DNA of 64,000 nt, taken from VMCP01 sp964408945 (lineage in GTDB: Bacteria; Bacteroidota; Bacteroidia; NS11-12g; UBA955). The stretch covers positions 82,301 through 146,300 of the forward strand of contig CAYPBJ010000003.1 in assembly GCA_964408945.1 (NCBI GenBank), written 5' to 3'. Each line of letters starts with the position of its first letter. Position 1 is the first letter of the stretch. The notes below the pieces were generated by a model. That model was given only the letters and a program-made list of their open reading frames with translations, did not search any database and had not been told where the DNA came from. Both the position numbers and the translations under genes were made by a program. Shown here piece after piece: positions 43,219-52,446 of this stretch.

Positions 43219-43404
43219 TCTGTAGTCCGTGGTCTGTGGTCCGTAGTCCGTAGTCTGTAATCTTTAATCTGCGGATCCTGTCCCCCGACACCCGATCCCC
43301 GAAACCCGATCCCCGAAACCCGACACCCGACTATCGACTATGGACTATCGACTATCGACTACCAACTACCCCCTACCAACTACCGACTACCAACTACCCT
43401 ATAC
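43216..43404. repeat. Heptamer array of ~27 units between convergent genes
   Basis: About 27 units of 7 bp run without a phase break. The left third is TAGTCCG/TGGTCTG-like on plus. The middle is CGATCCC/CGAAACC/CGACACC. The right third is CGACTAT/CAACTAC-like, which on minus reads (A/G)TAGT(C/T)G. Both gene stops are TAG: copy 4 of DUF1573 ends in the first plus unit and the PLP enzyme ends in a minus-reading unit at 43394-43396. Confidence 0.85.
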
Positions 43405-44419
43405 CCCCCGTATGATAAAACAACGTGGTATCAGGGTTTAATCGGCCCGATTCAAAGCCTTCTAACACAGCATAAAGCGCCTTTCCGGTGTAGATAGAGT
43501 CAAAGTGTATTCCGGTTTCGGCTTTGGCGGAAGCTACAAAATCACGCAATTCTGGAGTGGATTTAGCATACCCACCGAAAATGTAATGGGTGTTGATTTC
43601 AATATTATAACGGTCTGCAAAAAATTTAGAATCATATTCCTCATCCCACTTTTTTCTCTCTTCGTAAAACTCATCACCGTATTGCTCCCTTTCAAGGCGC
43701 TCTTTTTCTAGATTTTCCTGTTCAAAGTACATATTACCCTTGGGATCATAGGGATCGTCGCCGCGCATGATTTTTTGAATGTTACGCTTCTGCTCCAAAT
43801 CGTTTTTTAAAACAGCTATGGCCTCAATTCGGGTGTCTTTCAAACCTCCTTCACGAGCAAATTTGAATAAACCCGCCGCTGTAGTGCCAGTGGCAGATGC
43901 ATGAATTACTGTTTCCGGAATGAAATCACCCCATCCTTTAACGGCATAATAAAATCCTTCCATACCAAAAAAACCGCGTCCGCCTTCGGGAATGACCATG
44001 GGATAAAAATCTTCGGTCACAAAGTTCTCGTAAATATATTTGTATTTCAGCTTGTAATCAGCTCTGCTAATGAAATGCAATTCCATGCCGTATTCACGAC
44101 ACATTTGTAAATGTTTGCTGTCACTATTGGGTTCACCTCTCACAATACCCACAACACGCCTGCGTGGATCAGAATAAAATGCTGCTACCGCCACCAAATG
44201 GTTGCTGTAAGCACCGCCAACAGTCAAAATACCGTTATGTCTAATCCAACCACTTTTTTGATCATAACCCCAAAGTTTCCGAAGTTTATTCCCTGTAACA
44301 ATCGGGTCAATCAAGTCGTCTCTTTGGATTCTAAACCGATATTTTATCCCCCGAAAAGAAACCTCCGCCCACTCCCATGATCCTGAATAAAATTGCTTCG
44401 AATTTCTGAGATTAAACAT
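43394..44419 (-). CDS. PLP-dependent enzyme, ACC deaminase/D-cysteine desulfhydrase family
   Basis: The 341-residue enzyme has the fold-type II PLP pattern: IQRDDLIDPIVTGNKLRKLWG (the GNKLRKL Lys binds PLP, residues about 43-49), TVGGAYSNHLVAVAAF (about 66-81), a PEGGRGFFG loop, ASATGTTAAGLFKFA and the C-terminal HTGGIG. Residues about 218-265 are a charged insertion, rich in Glu/Lys/Arg/Tyr (ENLEKERLEREQYGDEFYEE), not expected in the ~300-residue family core. The protein ends directly after HTGGIG, a few residues shorter than I would expect, with its stop inside the heptamer array. Specific substrate unknown. Confidence 0.84.
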   Translation of the reverse strand: MFNLRNSKQFYSGSWEWAEVSFRGIKYRFRIQRDDLIDPIVTGNKLRKLWGYDQKSGWIRHNGILTVGGAYSNHLVAVAAFYSDPRRRVVGIVRGEPNSDSKHLQMCREYGMELHFISRADYKLKYKYIYENFVTEDFYPMVIPEGGRGFFGMEGFYYAVKGWGDFIPETVIHASATGTTAAGLFKFAREGGLKDTRIEAIAVLKNDLEQKRNIQKIMRGDDPYDPKGNMYFEQENLEKERLEREQYGDEFYEERKKWDEEYDSKFFADRYNIEINTHYIFGGYAKSTPELRDFVASAKAETGIHFDSIYTGKALYAVLEGFESGRLNPDTTLFYHTGGIG

Positions 44420-44432
44420 AATACAAAAATAC

Positions 44433-44440
44433 TATATTCG
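44433..44440 (+). promoter_or_regulatory. -7 box of the thiamin receptor gene
   Basis: TATATTCG, one mismatch to TAnnTTTG, lies about 10 bases before the aptamer. The transcript would start just upstream of the riboswitch. Confidence 0.45.
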
Positions 44441-44446
44441 CAGAGC

Positions 44447-44564
44447 ATTCGGGGTGCCTCTATGGAGCGCTGAGATTATACCCGCTAACCTGCTCAGGAT
44501 AATGCCTGCGAAGGGAAATGACCACAGTCATCTGTGACATCTCGAGTGCTAAAAATACCGAGAT
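44447..44564 (+). promoter_or_regulatory. TPP riboswitch (THI element) and expression platform
   Basis: The conserved thi-box parts occur in order: GGGGTGCC (44451-44458), CTGAGAT (44470-44476), ACCC, ACCTG, GGATAATGCCTGCG (44497-44510) and AAGGGA (44511-44516). Thiamin diphosphate binding by this aptamer is established. Downstream, CACAG/CTGTG forms a short hairpin. ATCTCG (44539-44544) pairs with CGAGAT (44559-44564), ending on the base before the AUG. With no T-run, translational control by occluding the start is likely. Confidence 0.95.
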
Positions 44565-46886
44565 ATGAAAAAAAATCAATTTTTATCTGCTGTTTTAGGG
44601 TGTTTCTCCGCATTCTGCGCACAAAAATCACATGCCCAAACATTTGACAGTTCCCAGTTCGAAACCATTGAAAATGTGATTCTCAAAGTCAATTTTAAAC
44701 TGTACAATATTTCGTTGGGAGCAACTGATTTAATACAACCTCAAACACTGCAAAAGAAAAACCTTGGACAAGATATACCCATGATTTTGCAACACCAAAC
44801 AGGTGTCATTTCAACCAGCGATGCGGGTAACGGCATTGGTTATACCGGAATCAGGGTGCGGGGAAGTGACGCCACACGAACGCAGGTCAACATCAACGGA
44901 GTACCCATCAACGACGCAGAAAGTCAAGGTACTTTTTGGGTTAATATGCCCGATTTGGTGAGTTCCAGCAGAAGTATTTCCATACAGCGCGGAGTGGGGA
45001 GTTCGGTGTTCGGCGCCGGCGCATTTGGAGGAGGTGTTTACATTCAAACCGATGCCCCAACCCATGAGCAACGTACAAGCCTTGACCTCAGTTATGGCAG
45101 TTTCAACACCCGTAAAATAACCGCTAAATGGAATTCCAACAACATAGCCCTCAACCAAAATCGCCGACTCAATATTAATGCTCGAGTATCTAACATTGCC
45201 TCTGACGGATTCATTGACCGAGCGAGCACTTCGATGTCAGGATATCTGTTTTCAGCCCAAATTAATCATAAAAACATCAATCGTTGGTCTTATAAATTAT
45301 TGGCTTTCGGGGGAAAAGAAAGAACCTACCAAGCTTGGTGGGGAATACCCGTTGAGAAATTCAATTTAGGTAATCCCAAAAATACAGAAACCAGCGAACA
45401 ACCCCTCATTGACCACTATAACAGAAACGTGCCTTATACCTATAGAAATACTCAAGATTCATTAAATCTATTTCAATCGGCATCCAACAAGTACAATTAC
45501 TACACCTATCCCGGTGAAACCGATAACTATCAGCAACACCACTTTCACTTATACGCCGATAAAAATTTCAGCAACGGCACCAAGTTCATAGCCACCACCT
45601 ATTACACCTACGGATCAGGTTTTTTCGAACAATATCGATTGAATGACGAACTTTCATACTATGGACTTCCCAATTTCAAGAAAGACACCCAAACAATCAC
45701 TAATTCGCCGCTTGTGCGTCAACGATGGCTTCAAAATCACTTGATTGGAACTCAATTAAACCTGTTTACCGAGGTGATGAAAACCGAATTGCATTTTGGT
45801 CTCGGGGGAAGTCAATATCTGGGACAACACTTCGGACGAGTAACCGATGTGATGGATGATCAAAATCAATTGAACAATGAACTACCCAAAGAATACTATC
45901 GCTCATCAGGAAACAAAACCGACATCAGTGCTTTTGTAAAGGCAAAAAAGAACCTTTCCAAACAATTCTCAGTCTTCGCTGACCTTCAATATCGCTATGT
46001 TAAACACTTAGGAAAAGGCAACGACAACGATTTACTCACCATCAACTTTGATCAAACGTTTCACTTTTTCAATCCCAAAGGAGGGGTGAATTACAAACTA
46101 AAAAATCACGAATTTACATTGTCTGCCGCTGTGTCAAATCGAGAGCCCGCTAGAAGTGATTTCACCGATAACAAGTCCCAAGAAATCCCCAAATCAGAAA
46201 GACTAATTGACTATGAATTTCAACATGCATTCGTAAAAAAGAACACACAGTTGATCACCAACTTCTACTACATGGATTATTACAACCAATTGGTTTTAAC
46301 CGGTGCGGTAAACGATGTGGGAACTTCACTTCGTAAAAATGTGGATCGTAGTTTCCGCAGAGGCATAGAAATTACATTGAACCAGCTGCTTTGGAAGTCC
46401 AATCTGCATGCCCTTAATTTCAACGCAAACTTGGCTTTGAGTCAAAATAAAATCAAACAGTTCACGGCCTCATGGCTCGACTATGCCACATACGAAGCCG
46501 TTGATTCCCAATTCTTTAATACAGATATTGCTTATTCACCCAATCAAGTGGGCGCAATGGGCATTCAATACAGTTTTAAAGAAAATTTCAGCCTGCAAAT
46601 CCTGCAAAAATTTGTGGGACGTCAATTCCTAGACAACACCAGCGAAATCAACCGAAGTCTGGATGCCTACACGTTTACTGAGATGTACGCCAATTACAGC
46701 CACACTTTCAAAAACGGAGATGTCCTAAATTTCAAATTGCAGGTATCAAACGCACTGAACAACTATTTCGCCAATAACGGTTATACCTGGGGATATATGT
46801 ACGGAAGTAGAGAGGTAATTCAGGAGGTTTTTGTGTTCCCTACTGCAATTCGAAATGCCACTTTCAGCGTTGGATACCAGTTTTAA
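44565..46886 (+). CDS. TonB-dependent outer-membrane receptor, probable thiamin transporter
   Basis: The 773-residue product has a signal peptide (to about residue 25, SHAQ). It has a plug domain with LGQDIPMILQHQTGVISTSD, GIRVRGSDATRTQVNINGVPIND and SIQRGVGSSVFGAGAFGGGV (about 70-165), and a barrel ending in FSVGYQF with the terminal Phe. It lacks an N-terminal carboxypeptidase-regulatory-like domain. The TPP riboswitch directly upstream makes thiamin (or a phosphate ester or precursor) its likely substrate, as for the riboswitch-controlled Bacteroidota receptors known from comparative genomics. No inner-membrane thiamin transporter follows. Its 3' end overlaps the opposite gene by 23 bases. 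Confidence 0.9.
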   Translation: MKKNQFLSAVLGCFSAFCAQKSHAQTFDSSQFETIENVILKVNFKLYNISLGATDLIQPQTLQKKNLGQDIPMILQHQTGVISTSDAGNGIGYTGIRVRGSDATRTQVNINGVPINDAESQGTFWVNMPDLVSSSRSISIQRGVGSSVFGAGAFGGGVYIQTDAPTHEQRTSLDLSYGSFNTRKITAKWNSNNIALNQNRRLNINARVSNIASDGFIDRASTSMSGYLFSAQINHKNINRWSYKLLAFGGKERTYQAWWGIPVEKFNLGNPKNTETSEQPLIDHYNRNVPYTYRNTQDSLNLFQSASNKYNYYTYPGETDNYQQHHFHLYADKNFSNGTKFIATTYYTYGSGFFEQYRLNDELSYYGLPNFKKDTQTITNSPLVRQRWLQNHLIGTQLNLFTEVMKTELHFGLGGSQYLGQHFGRVTDVMDDQNQLNNELPKEYYRSSGNKTDISAFVKAKKNLSKQFSVFADLQYRYVKHLGKGNDNDLLTINFDQTFHFFNPKGGVNYKLKNHEFTLSAAVSNREPARSDFTDNKSQEIPKSERLIDYEFQHAFVKKNTQLITNFYYMDYYNQLVLTGAVNDVGTSLRKNVDRSFRRGIEITLNQLLWKSNLHALNFNANLALSQNKIKQFTASWLDYATYEAVDSQFFNTDIAYSPNQVGAMGIQYSFKENFSLQILQKFVGRQFLDNTSEINRSLDAYTFTEMYANYSHTFKNGDVLNFKLQVSNALNNYFANNGYTWGYMYGSREVIQEVFVFPTAIRNATFSVGYQF

Positions 46887-48051
46887 TCAAAGAATCGCTC
46901 AACGGCATCACAATGCTCCAATTGGGGTAATTGTTTTGCTGTAGTGCACCTGATACCCTACTTTGAATTGCCTGCCAATTTGGACTTCTAGGCGATTCAT
47001 TCAACATGGTTTTTGCTATATTCTCGGCAATGGCCCTGCGAATAACCGCATTATAATGTTCTGTGGGATACCACTGATCAGTATAAAACGAACCTTTATT
47101 TTCGGCATTTAACTGATTGGCTTCGGGCAAGTAATAATTATCTACAACGGTCACTCCCCACAGTTTGAATTTTGATTTCAAAAACTCATAATTGGCATCC
47201 ATGATGGTTAGAAGTTTATCTCCGAAGAGCCTTTCTGCATGGTATCTATTGGGAGGCAAGATGTGAAAGACCAAATTCCAATTCTTTTGCTTACACACGA
47301 GTACAATTTTTTGTAGGTCTAGCAATCTCTGATTCTGATCATCTATAATGAATCCAAATTCTTTGATATAAGCTCCTGCCATATGCTTGACATCGGGATG
47401 CATCGACGAATCTAAATTTCGAGCCAACTTGTCGTTCCAAAGTTTAACCGTTTTTTCTTCTATGGGAAGTTCTCTTGTTCTCCACCATTGCACTTTCAAT
47501 CGCTCGCGCTCCAATTCATTACGATTGTCGTAAAAGTGCAATCCCATATAAATTCGAGTGAGCAAGGGTGGTCTATTGCTATAAAACAAAGCTTCTCTTT
47601 GATTGCTTGCTTCGTTACCTGAAAATATGGCTGTAGGGCCACAGGTACGCACATTAACCCCCAGAACAATGGTTTTTTTACCGCCAGAAACACTGCTTAA
47701 ATCAGGCGCTAAGTTGAGCATTTCCAAGAACAATCCCGGGTGATACCCTTCGTGGGTGATTTGCTCTACCTTTTTATTTTCCCCTAAATACAACTGTAAA
47801 AAATCACCAATACTTTGATTTAGGGTATCTGTCCAAGGATTAAAACTGGTATTGCTACTTTCCCCTAAATAAACGATCTCACCTGCTGAAAATGCAGAGT
47901 CTATGCGATTCCTGACACGGGAATATTTCTGTACATCTGATGACCATAAAGTTTGTTTATATACCTCATTGAGACCTAGCAAAAACAGTAACACTATCAA
48001 TAGCCTACTCCAGAACCAAACAACGATATTTCTTTTCTCCGAAAGCTTCAT
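46864..48051 (-). CDS. Membrane-anchored SGNH-like protein, MBOAT partner
   Basis: The 395-residue product has one N-terminal membrane segment (about residues 8-24) and a large extracytoplasmic domain. The layout resembles AlgJ/AlgX/DltD-type partners of MBOAT O-acyltransferases: a YLGESSNTSF block (Gly-Glu-Ser, possible nucleophile region, about 57-66) and a C-terminal SFYTDQWYPTEHYNAVIRRAI, where D-x-x-x-x-x-H would complete a triad. The assignment is by motif and context, because the gene lies 3 bases after an MBOAT gene. It probably transfers an acyl group onto a surface polymer. The glycan target is not identifiable here. Confidence 0.72.
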   Translation of the reverse strand: MKLSEKRNIVVWFWSRLLIVLLFLLGLNEVYKQTLWSSDVQKYSRVRNRIDSAFSAGEIVYLGESSNTSFNPWTDTLNQSIGDFLQLYLGENKKVEQITHEGYHPGLFLEMLNLAPDLSSVSGGKKTIVLGVNVRTCGPTAIFSGNEASNQREALFYSNRPPLLTRIYMGLHFYDNRNELERERLKVQWWRTRELPIEEKTVKLWNDKLARNLDSSMHPDVKHMAGAYIKEFGFIIDDQNQRLLDLQKIVLVCKQKNWNLVFHILPPNRYHAERLFGDKLLTIMDANYEFLKSKFKLWGVTVVDNYYLPEANQLNAENKGSFYTDQWYPTEHYNAVIRRAIAENIAKTMLNESPRSPNWQAIQSRVSGALQQNNYPNWSIVMPLSDSLIKTGIQR

Positions 48052-48054
48052 GGA

Positions 48055-49473
48055 TTAGAATTGGAAATAAACAAAAGGGTGATTTACTGCACCGCCAAAC
48101 AGTAGCACTGCGGTGAGCATGAAAAAATAAACAATCCAACGTAAAAATAAAGACTGATCTCCAAACCACTGGTCAGCCCGTTTTTTCATAATGAAATGAT
48201 CAAATACGAAGCCTACAAATAAGAATAACCAAACCTGTCCCTCTGCTGTTAATTGCAGCAAAGACTTTTGAGTGTAGTCGTAGTTGCCAATGAGCATGTT
48301 ATAAACATCAAAACTCTGATCCAAAGATTGACCGCGGAAAAACACCAAAGTCATCATGAAAAAGAACCCTGTTTTCAATCTTCTCAAAAACAATCCATAT
48401 GGATTTTCAGACCCACGCCGGCCAACAACAAACCGGTCAAATAGATATAATATACCCTGACTCAATCCGAAGTAAATCATGGTGGAATTTGCGCCATGCC
48501 ATAATCCGCTAGTGAAAAAAACTAAAAGAACTGAGAAAGAAAGTATCAGTTTTCCACTCCTATTTCCTCCAACCGGAATGAAAATATAGTCTCTAAACCA
48601 GGTGCTCAAGCTAATATGCCAACGATGCCAAAACTCAGGAACACTTCCGGCTAAAAAGGGTTTGTTAAAGTTATCCATTAAATCAATGCCGAAAAGCAGA
48701 CCTGCACCTTGCGCCATCAATGAATATCCAAAGAAATCATAATAAACCTGAAAGGTAAACATGAATGTCGCTAGCCATGAAGACGCCAACGTATAATTTC
48801 CGTGATTTTGGTAGAATTGATCTACCACACCGGCGAGGTTATCTGCAACCGCCACTTTTAAGAACAAACCGTAAAGTAACAATCTGCCCCCGTTTTTAAG
48901 ATCTTCCAATTTCGGGGAGTATCTGGCAAATAATTGAGTATGTAATTTCCCGAATCGCTCAATAGGACCAGCCACCAACTGCGGAAAAAACGAAACAAAC
49001 AGCATGAATTTAATAGGGTTATTTTCAGGTATTTCATCGCCCCTATAAACATCTACTACGTAACTGATACTCTGAAACGTATAGAAAGATATACCCGCCG
49101 GAATGGTGTATTTACCCAATTCAATGATCCAAGCCGTTGACGAATGGTCATACATAGACTCTGCTAACCAAGATTTACCCAGGGCAAAATCAAAATATTT
49201 AAATAGAAATAATAAAGAAAGATCGATTGAAATGGCAAACCACATCCAAAACAATCGAACCGACTTTACTGAGCTTTGATGCAGTTTCCGGGCTGAAAAC
49301 CAATCTAAAAGACTTGTAAATAACATCAATGCCGCAAATTCAATCTTCCAAAATCCATAAAAGAAATAACTAGCAGCCAACATCCATACCCAACGTATAT
49401 TTTGTGGCATGGCAAAATACACCAACCATACAATGGGCAAAAAAATCCAAAACTCAAGGGAGTTGAACAGCAC
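48055..49473 (-). CDS. MBOAT-family O-acyltransferase (AlgI-like)
   Basis: The 472-residue polytopic inner-membrane protein has ten or more hydrophobic segments. The MBOAT signature is clear: FWHRWHISLSTWFRDYIFIP (about 283-302), GGNR, and FFTSGLWHGANSTMIYFGLSQG (about 321-342) with the catalytic His in LWHGA. FFPQLVAGPIERF near 174-186 is the other conserved block. In the alginate and DltB systems such proteins move acyl groups across the membrane. Here it is paired with the SGNH-like gene 3 bases downstream, but no exopolysaccharide genes are near. Confidence 0.92.
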   Translation of the reverse strand: MLFNSLEFWIFLPIVWLVYFAMPQNIRWVWMLAASYFFYGFWKIEFAALMLFTSLLDWFSARKLHQSSVKSVRLFWMWFAISIDLSLLFLFKYFDFALGKSWLAESMYDHSSTAWIIELGKYTIPAGISFYTFQSISYVVDVYRGDEIPENNPIKFMLFVSFFPQLVAGPIERFGKLHTQLFARYSPKLEDLKNGGRLLLYGLFLKVAVADNLAGVVDQFYQNHGNYTLASSWLATFMFTFQVYYDFFGYSLMAQGAGLLFGIDLMDNFNKPFLAGSVPEFWHRWHISLSTWFRDYIFIPVGGNRSGKLILSFSVLLVFFTSGLWHGANSTMIYFGLSQGILYLFDRFVVGRRGSENPYGLFLRRLKTGFFFMMTLVFFRGQSLDQSFDVYNMLIGNYDYTQKSLLQLTAEGQVWLFLFVGFVFDHFIMKKRADQWFGDQSLFLRWIVYFFMLTAVLLFGGAVNHPFVYFQF

Positions 49474-49490
49474 GCGTCAAAGATAATTGA

Positions 49491-52304
49491 TTAGCGCTGA
49501 ATCAAAAATGCTGAAGAGAATCCGTTTTCAGATTTCAAATAATAAATACCGTTGTCTAAACCAGAAACGTCAATAAAATCATAATACTCTTCTCCAAAAA
49601 TTGACTGACCCACTGAGTTAAACACCGTATACCTAAACCCAGCTAACCCTTCAACAAACAAACGTTCATTAGCAGGAACTGGATATAATTTAATGCCTTC
49701 AAAACCACTGTCGTAACCCTGCACCGAAACCCTATTCAAATCGCGCAAAATGGTGTTTTCTACCTTTTTATTGGTGTAAATTTTATAAGCCCCTGCCGAG
49801 AAGTTCATTGACATGTTTACATCTGTGACGTTGATAGAATCTCCTGTAAGGTAATCATACCACCATCCTGATTGCGTAAATGAAGGACTTTTACTTGCGT
49901 TCACCACATCAAAATTACCCAACACCAAAGTGGTGAAATCTTGACCGCTTAGTTGCAGTCTTTTGAATGACCCATTGCTCGTAAAATAATGAGCAGTTGG
50001 TGCGTAAACCGACTCATTTTGAATCTTCAATTGATTGAACATGGCATGCTGATAATACAAGTCTGGACGACCTGATATGCCGGTCCAATAGTCCCACCGA
50101 ACGGGTTTTTCTACCAATCGGCAAGCATCGCTGATGGTTCCATCTTTACACCAATTAATGCTGTAATCATATCCCAACTCGTCAAACTGCCAAATCATTT
50201 TAGGCCCTGGAACCAATTGAACAAAGGCATATGTCAAAGCATTTCTTTGCAAATAGGTATCTTCCAATTTGGTGTTGTAACCGCTAAAGGCATTTCCAAA
50301 CATCTTACACTTATAACCCATTCGCTCTTCGTCATGCGAACTTGCATAAGCAATGACAGAATTGGCGGGCATTCCGCGTTTGATGTAATCTACGCCCCAG
50401 CCAAAATCTGAAGTATTTACAAAACCCATGGCTGCTTCAGTTGCTTGGTAAACCGCATTTCCCCACATCATCATTCCGCGGCTACCCAATTCTTTTTCTT
50501 CATCGACATCAGCAAAGTGCTCCAAAATGGTAAACGCACCCGGTGAAATTGACTGAATGTGTTTGTGATAATCGTCTAAACGATTGATTCTCCAAGCGTC
50601 ATAACGTCCCCAAGCAGCAACATCGGTGCCGTAATCCGTTTGGGTAATGCCTTTGCTGAGGTCAAATCTGAATCCGTCAATGTTGTATTCTTCCAAGAGA
50701 TACTTCAAAGTGCGCTTGGTATAGTATTGGGTTTGTGTAGTGCTGTGATTCAAATCATAGCCCACATTGAATGGATGCTTAGCCGTTTGATATGCGTATG
50801 GTGAGTTTGCCGTGGGACGAAAATTCACTGCATCCCAATAGAGTTGGCAAATGGGCGCAGAGCTGAATGCATGATTATAAACCACATCAAGAATCACTGC
50901 TATACCCATTGAGTGACAAGCGTCTACTAGGGCTTTAAATGCCTCTCGTGTGCCGTAATACTTATCTAAAGCCATGTGCGAAGCCGGATTGTATCCCCAA
51001 CTAATGTTGCCCTCAAACTCAGTGATGGGCATCAACTGCAAAGCGGTTATTCCCAATCGCTTCAAATAAGACAGCGTATCCATCACGCTTTTAAACGTTT
51101 GAGCCGCTGTGAAATCGCGAATCAAACATTCGTAAATGACCAATTGTGACTTTAACGGACGCTTGAAATCTTTAACCTTCCATTCATATTTGGGCGCTCC
51201 AGGCTCCATCACTGTTACCCAACCGTTGGTTTTATTCTTGGGATAAGCTTTCAATCCAGAATACCTGCTCGCCGGAATGTAACTATCATCCCATTCATTC
51301 AACATCTTCGGACTGAAAGGATCAGCTACTCTCGTGTCGCCATTAACCAGGTATTGATAAGCCACTTCCTTTCCGGGGATTAAACCGCTCAGTTTGATCC
51401 AATACAAGAATTTGTTGGCGTCATAATTCATGAAATAGTTCACATTGGGCTTCCAATCATTAAAGTCACCCAATAAATAAACATAGTTTTTGAACGGTGC
51501 ATACAAAACTAGAAATACCGTTGAATCATCTATATAATTAATTCCCTGCTCCAATCCTGAAGGAATGGCTGCATTCACCACCGATGGATTCACCACAATG
51601 GTTAGAGTATCAGCAGCAGTTTGACTACCAGCTGAAGCCTTCATGATCACCTGGTGGTTACCCACTCCTATACCTTGAAATTCAGCATGAACACTGTCTT
51701 TCGAAGTAACTGATCTAAAAATTGAACCGTCTAAATAAACGTCAATATTGCAACTTTTGGAAGTATATCCTTTAAGTTTAAATACAGAGGAATTATTTCC
51801 CAGAACGGTTTCTGTTTCGGGGGATACTATCCTGGCCAACAAAGTGGAAGATGCTGAATAAACCTCTACAAAAATATCTCCTCCATTGGCGGCTCTGCCG
51901 ACGGTATTTCCAGAAGCATCTCTAAAAACAAACGACATTTGCTTAATGAACTCTCCTGCTTTAAATGTTCCCGCTTGCTGATAAAACGACTTCATGTGGT
52001 AACGCATTTGCCACTTATCGTTTCCCAAAGAGGTCATTTTTACTCTATTATCTGCGGTTCCCCAGTTTCCAATGACGTATTTCCAATCGGCACTAGACGT
52101 ACTTTGATTTGTAATTACTCCGGCATGCGCATAGACTTGAGTGGCTCCCTTTAAAGCTCCATTGCCCTTGGTTGCATCATAAATAATGGTAACGGTGTCT
52201 GTTTCTTTGGGAAAAACCGGTTCTGTTGAAACCACCTGTGCCTTAATGGCTGAGGCTGAAAATAAACCAATACAGATTAAAAATGGAGCGCTAAATTTTT
52301 TCAT
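49491..52304 (-). CDS. Secreted GH13 alpha-amylase family protein with T9SS sorting domain
   Basis: The product is ~937 residues from the ATG at 52304 (signal MKKFSAPFLICIGLFSASAIKAQ, cleavage after KAQ); the frame opens 30 bases earlier. N-terminal E-set/starch-binding-type domains are followed at about residues 380-760 by a GH13 barrel. All four regions are present: VILDVVYNHAF, DGFRFDLSKG (nucleophile Asp), ILEHFADVDE (acid/base Glu) and YASSHDEERMG. A T9SS domain ends it (LYPVPANERLFVEG ... GIYYLKSENG). The expected substrate is an alpha-glucan, unlike the beta-glucan enzymes upstream. Confidence 0.9.
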   Translation of the reverse strand: MKKFSAPFLICIGLFSASAIKAQVVSTEPVFPKETDTVTIIYDATKGNGALKGATQVYAHAGVITNQSTSSADWKYVIGNWGTADNRVKMTSLGNDKWQMRYHMKSFYQQAGTFKAGEFIKQMSFVFRDASGNTVGRAANGGDIFVEVYSASSTLLARIVSPETETVLGNNSSVFKLKGYTSKSCNIDVYLDGSIFRSVTSKDSVHAEFQGIGVGNHQVIMKASAGSQTAADTLTIVVNPSVVNAAIPSGLEQGINYIDDSTVFLVLYAPFKNYVYLLGDFNDWKPNVNYFMNYDANKFLYWIKLSGLIPGKEVAYQYLVNGDTRVADPFSPKMLNEWDDSYIPASRYSGLKAYPKNKTNGWVTVMEPGAPKYEWKVKDFKRPLKSQLVIYECLIRDFTAAQTFKSVMDTLSYLKRLGITALQLMPITEFEGNISWGYNPASHMALDKYYGTREAFKALVDACHSMGIAVILDVVYNHAFSSAPICQLYWDAVNFRPTANSPYAYQTAKHPFNVGYDLNHSTTQTQYYTKRTLKYLLEEYNIDGFRFDLSKGITQTDYGTDVAAWGRYDAWRINRLDDYHKHIQSISPGAFTILEHFADVDEEKELGSRGMMMWGNAVYQATEAAMGFVNTSDFGWGVDYIKRGMPANSVIAYASSHDEERMGYKCKMFGNAFSGYNTKLEDTYLQRNALTYAFVQLVPGPKMIWQFDELGYDYSINWCKDGTISDACRLVEKPVRWDYWTGISGRPDLYYQHAMFNQLKIQNESVYAPTAHYFTSNGSFKRLQLSGQDFTTLVLGNFDVVNASKSPSFTQSGWWYDYLTGDSINVTDVNMSMNFSAGAYKIYTNKKVENTILRDLNRVSVQGYDSGFEGIKLYPVPANERLFVEGLAGFRYTVFNSVGQSIFGEEYYDFIDVSGLDNGIYYLKSENGFSSAFLIQR

Positions 52305-52386
52305 AACCAACAAATAAGTGTCAATTTGACGCAAACTAACAAATTATATCCAAAGTTAGGACTTTCCTCACCGAAAAATGACGCAT

Positions 52387-52416
52387 AAAAAAAGGGGTGC
52401 CTCTCACAGCACCCCT
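52387..52416 (-). terminator. Terminator of the susCD-GH16 operon
   Basis: Minus strand: AGGGGTGC and GCACCCCT form an 8-bp perfect stem with an 8-base loop, followed by T7. It separates the GH16 gene from the GH13 gene. Confidence 0.9.
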
Positions 52417-52446
52417 TACACAATTTATTCTCACAAATACAGAAAC

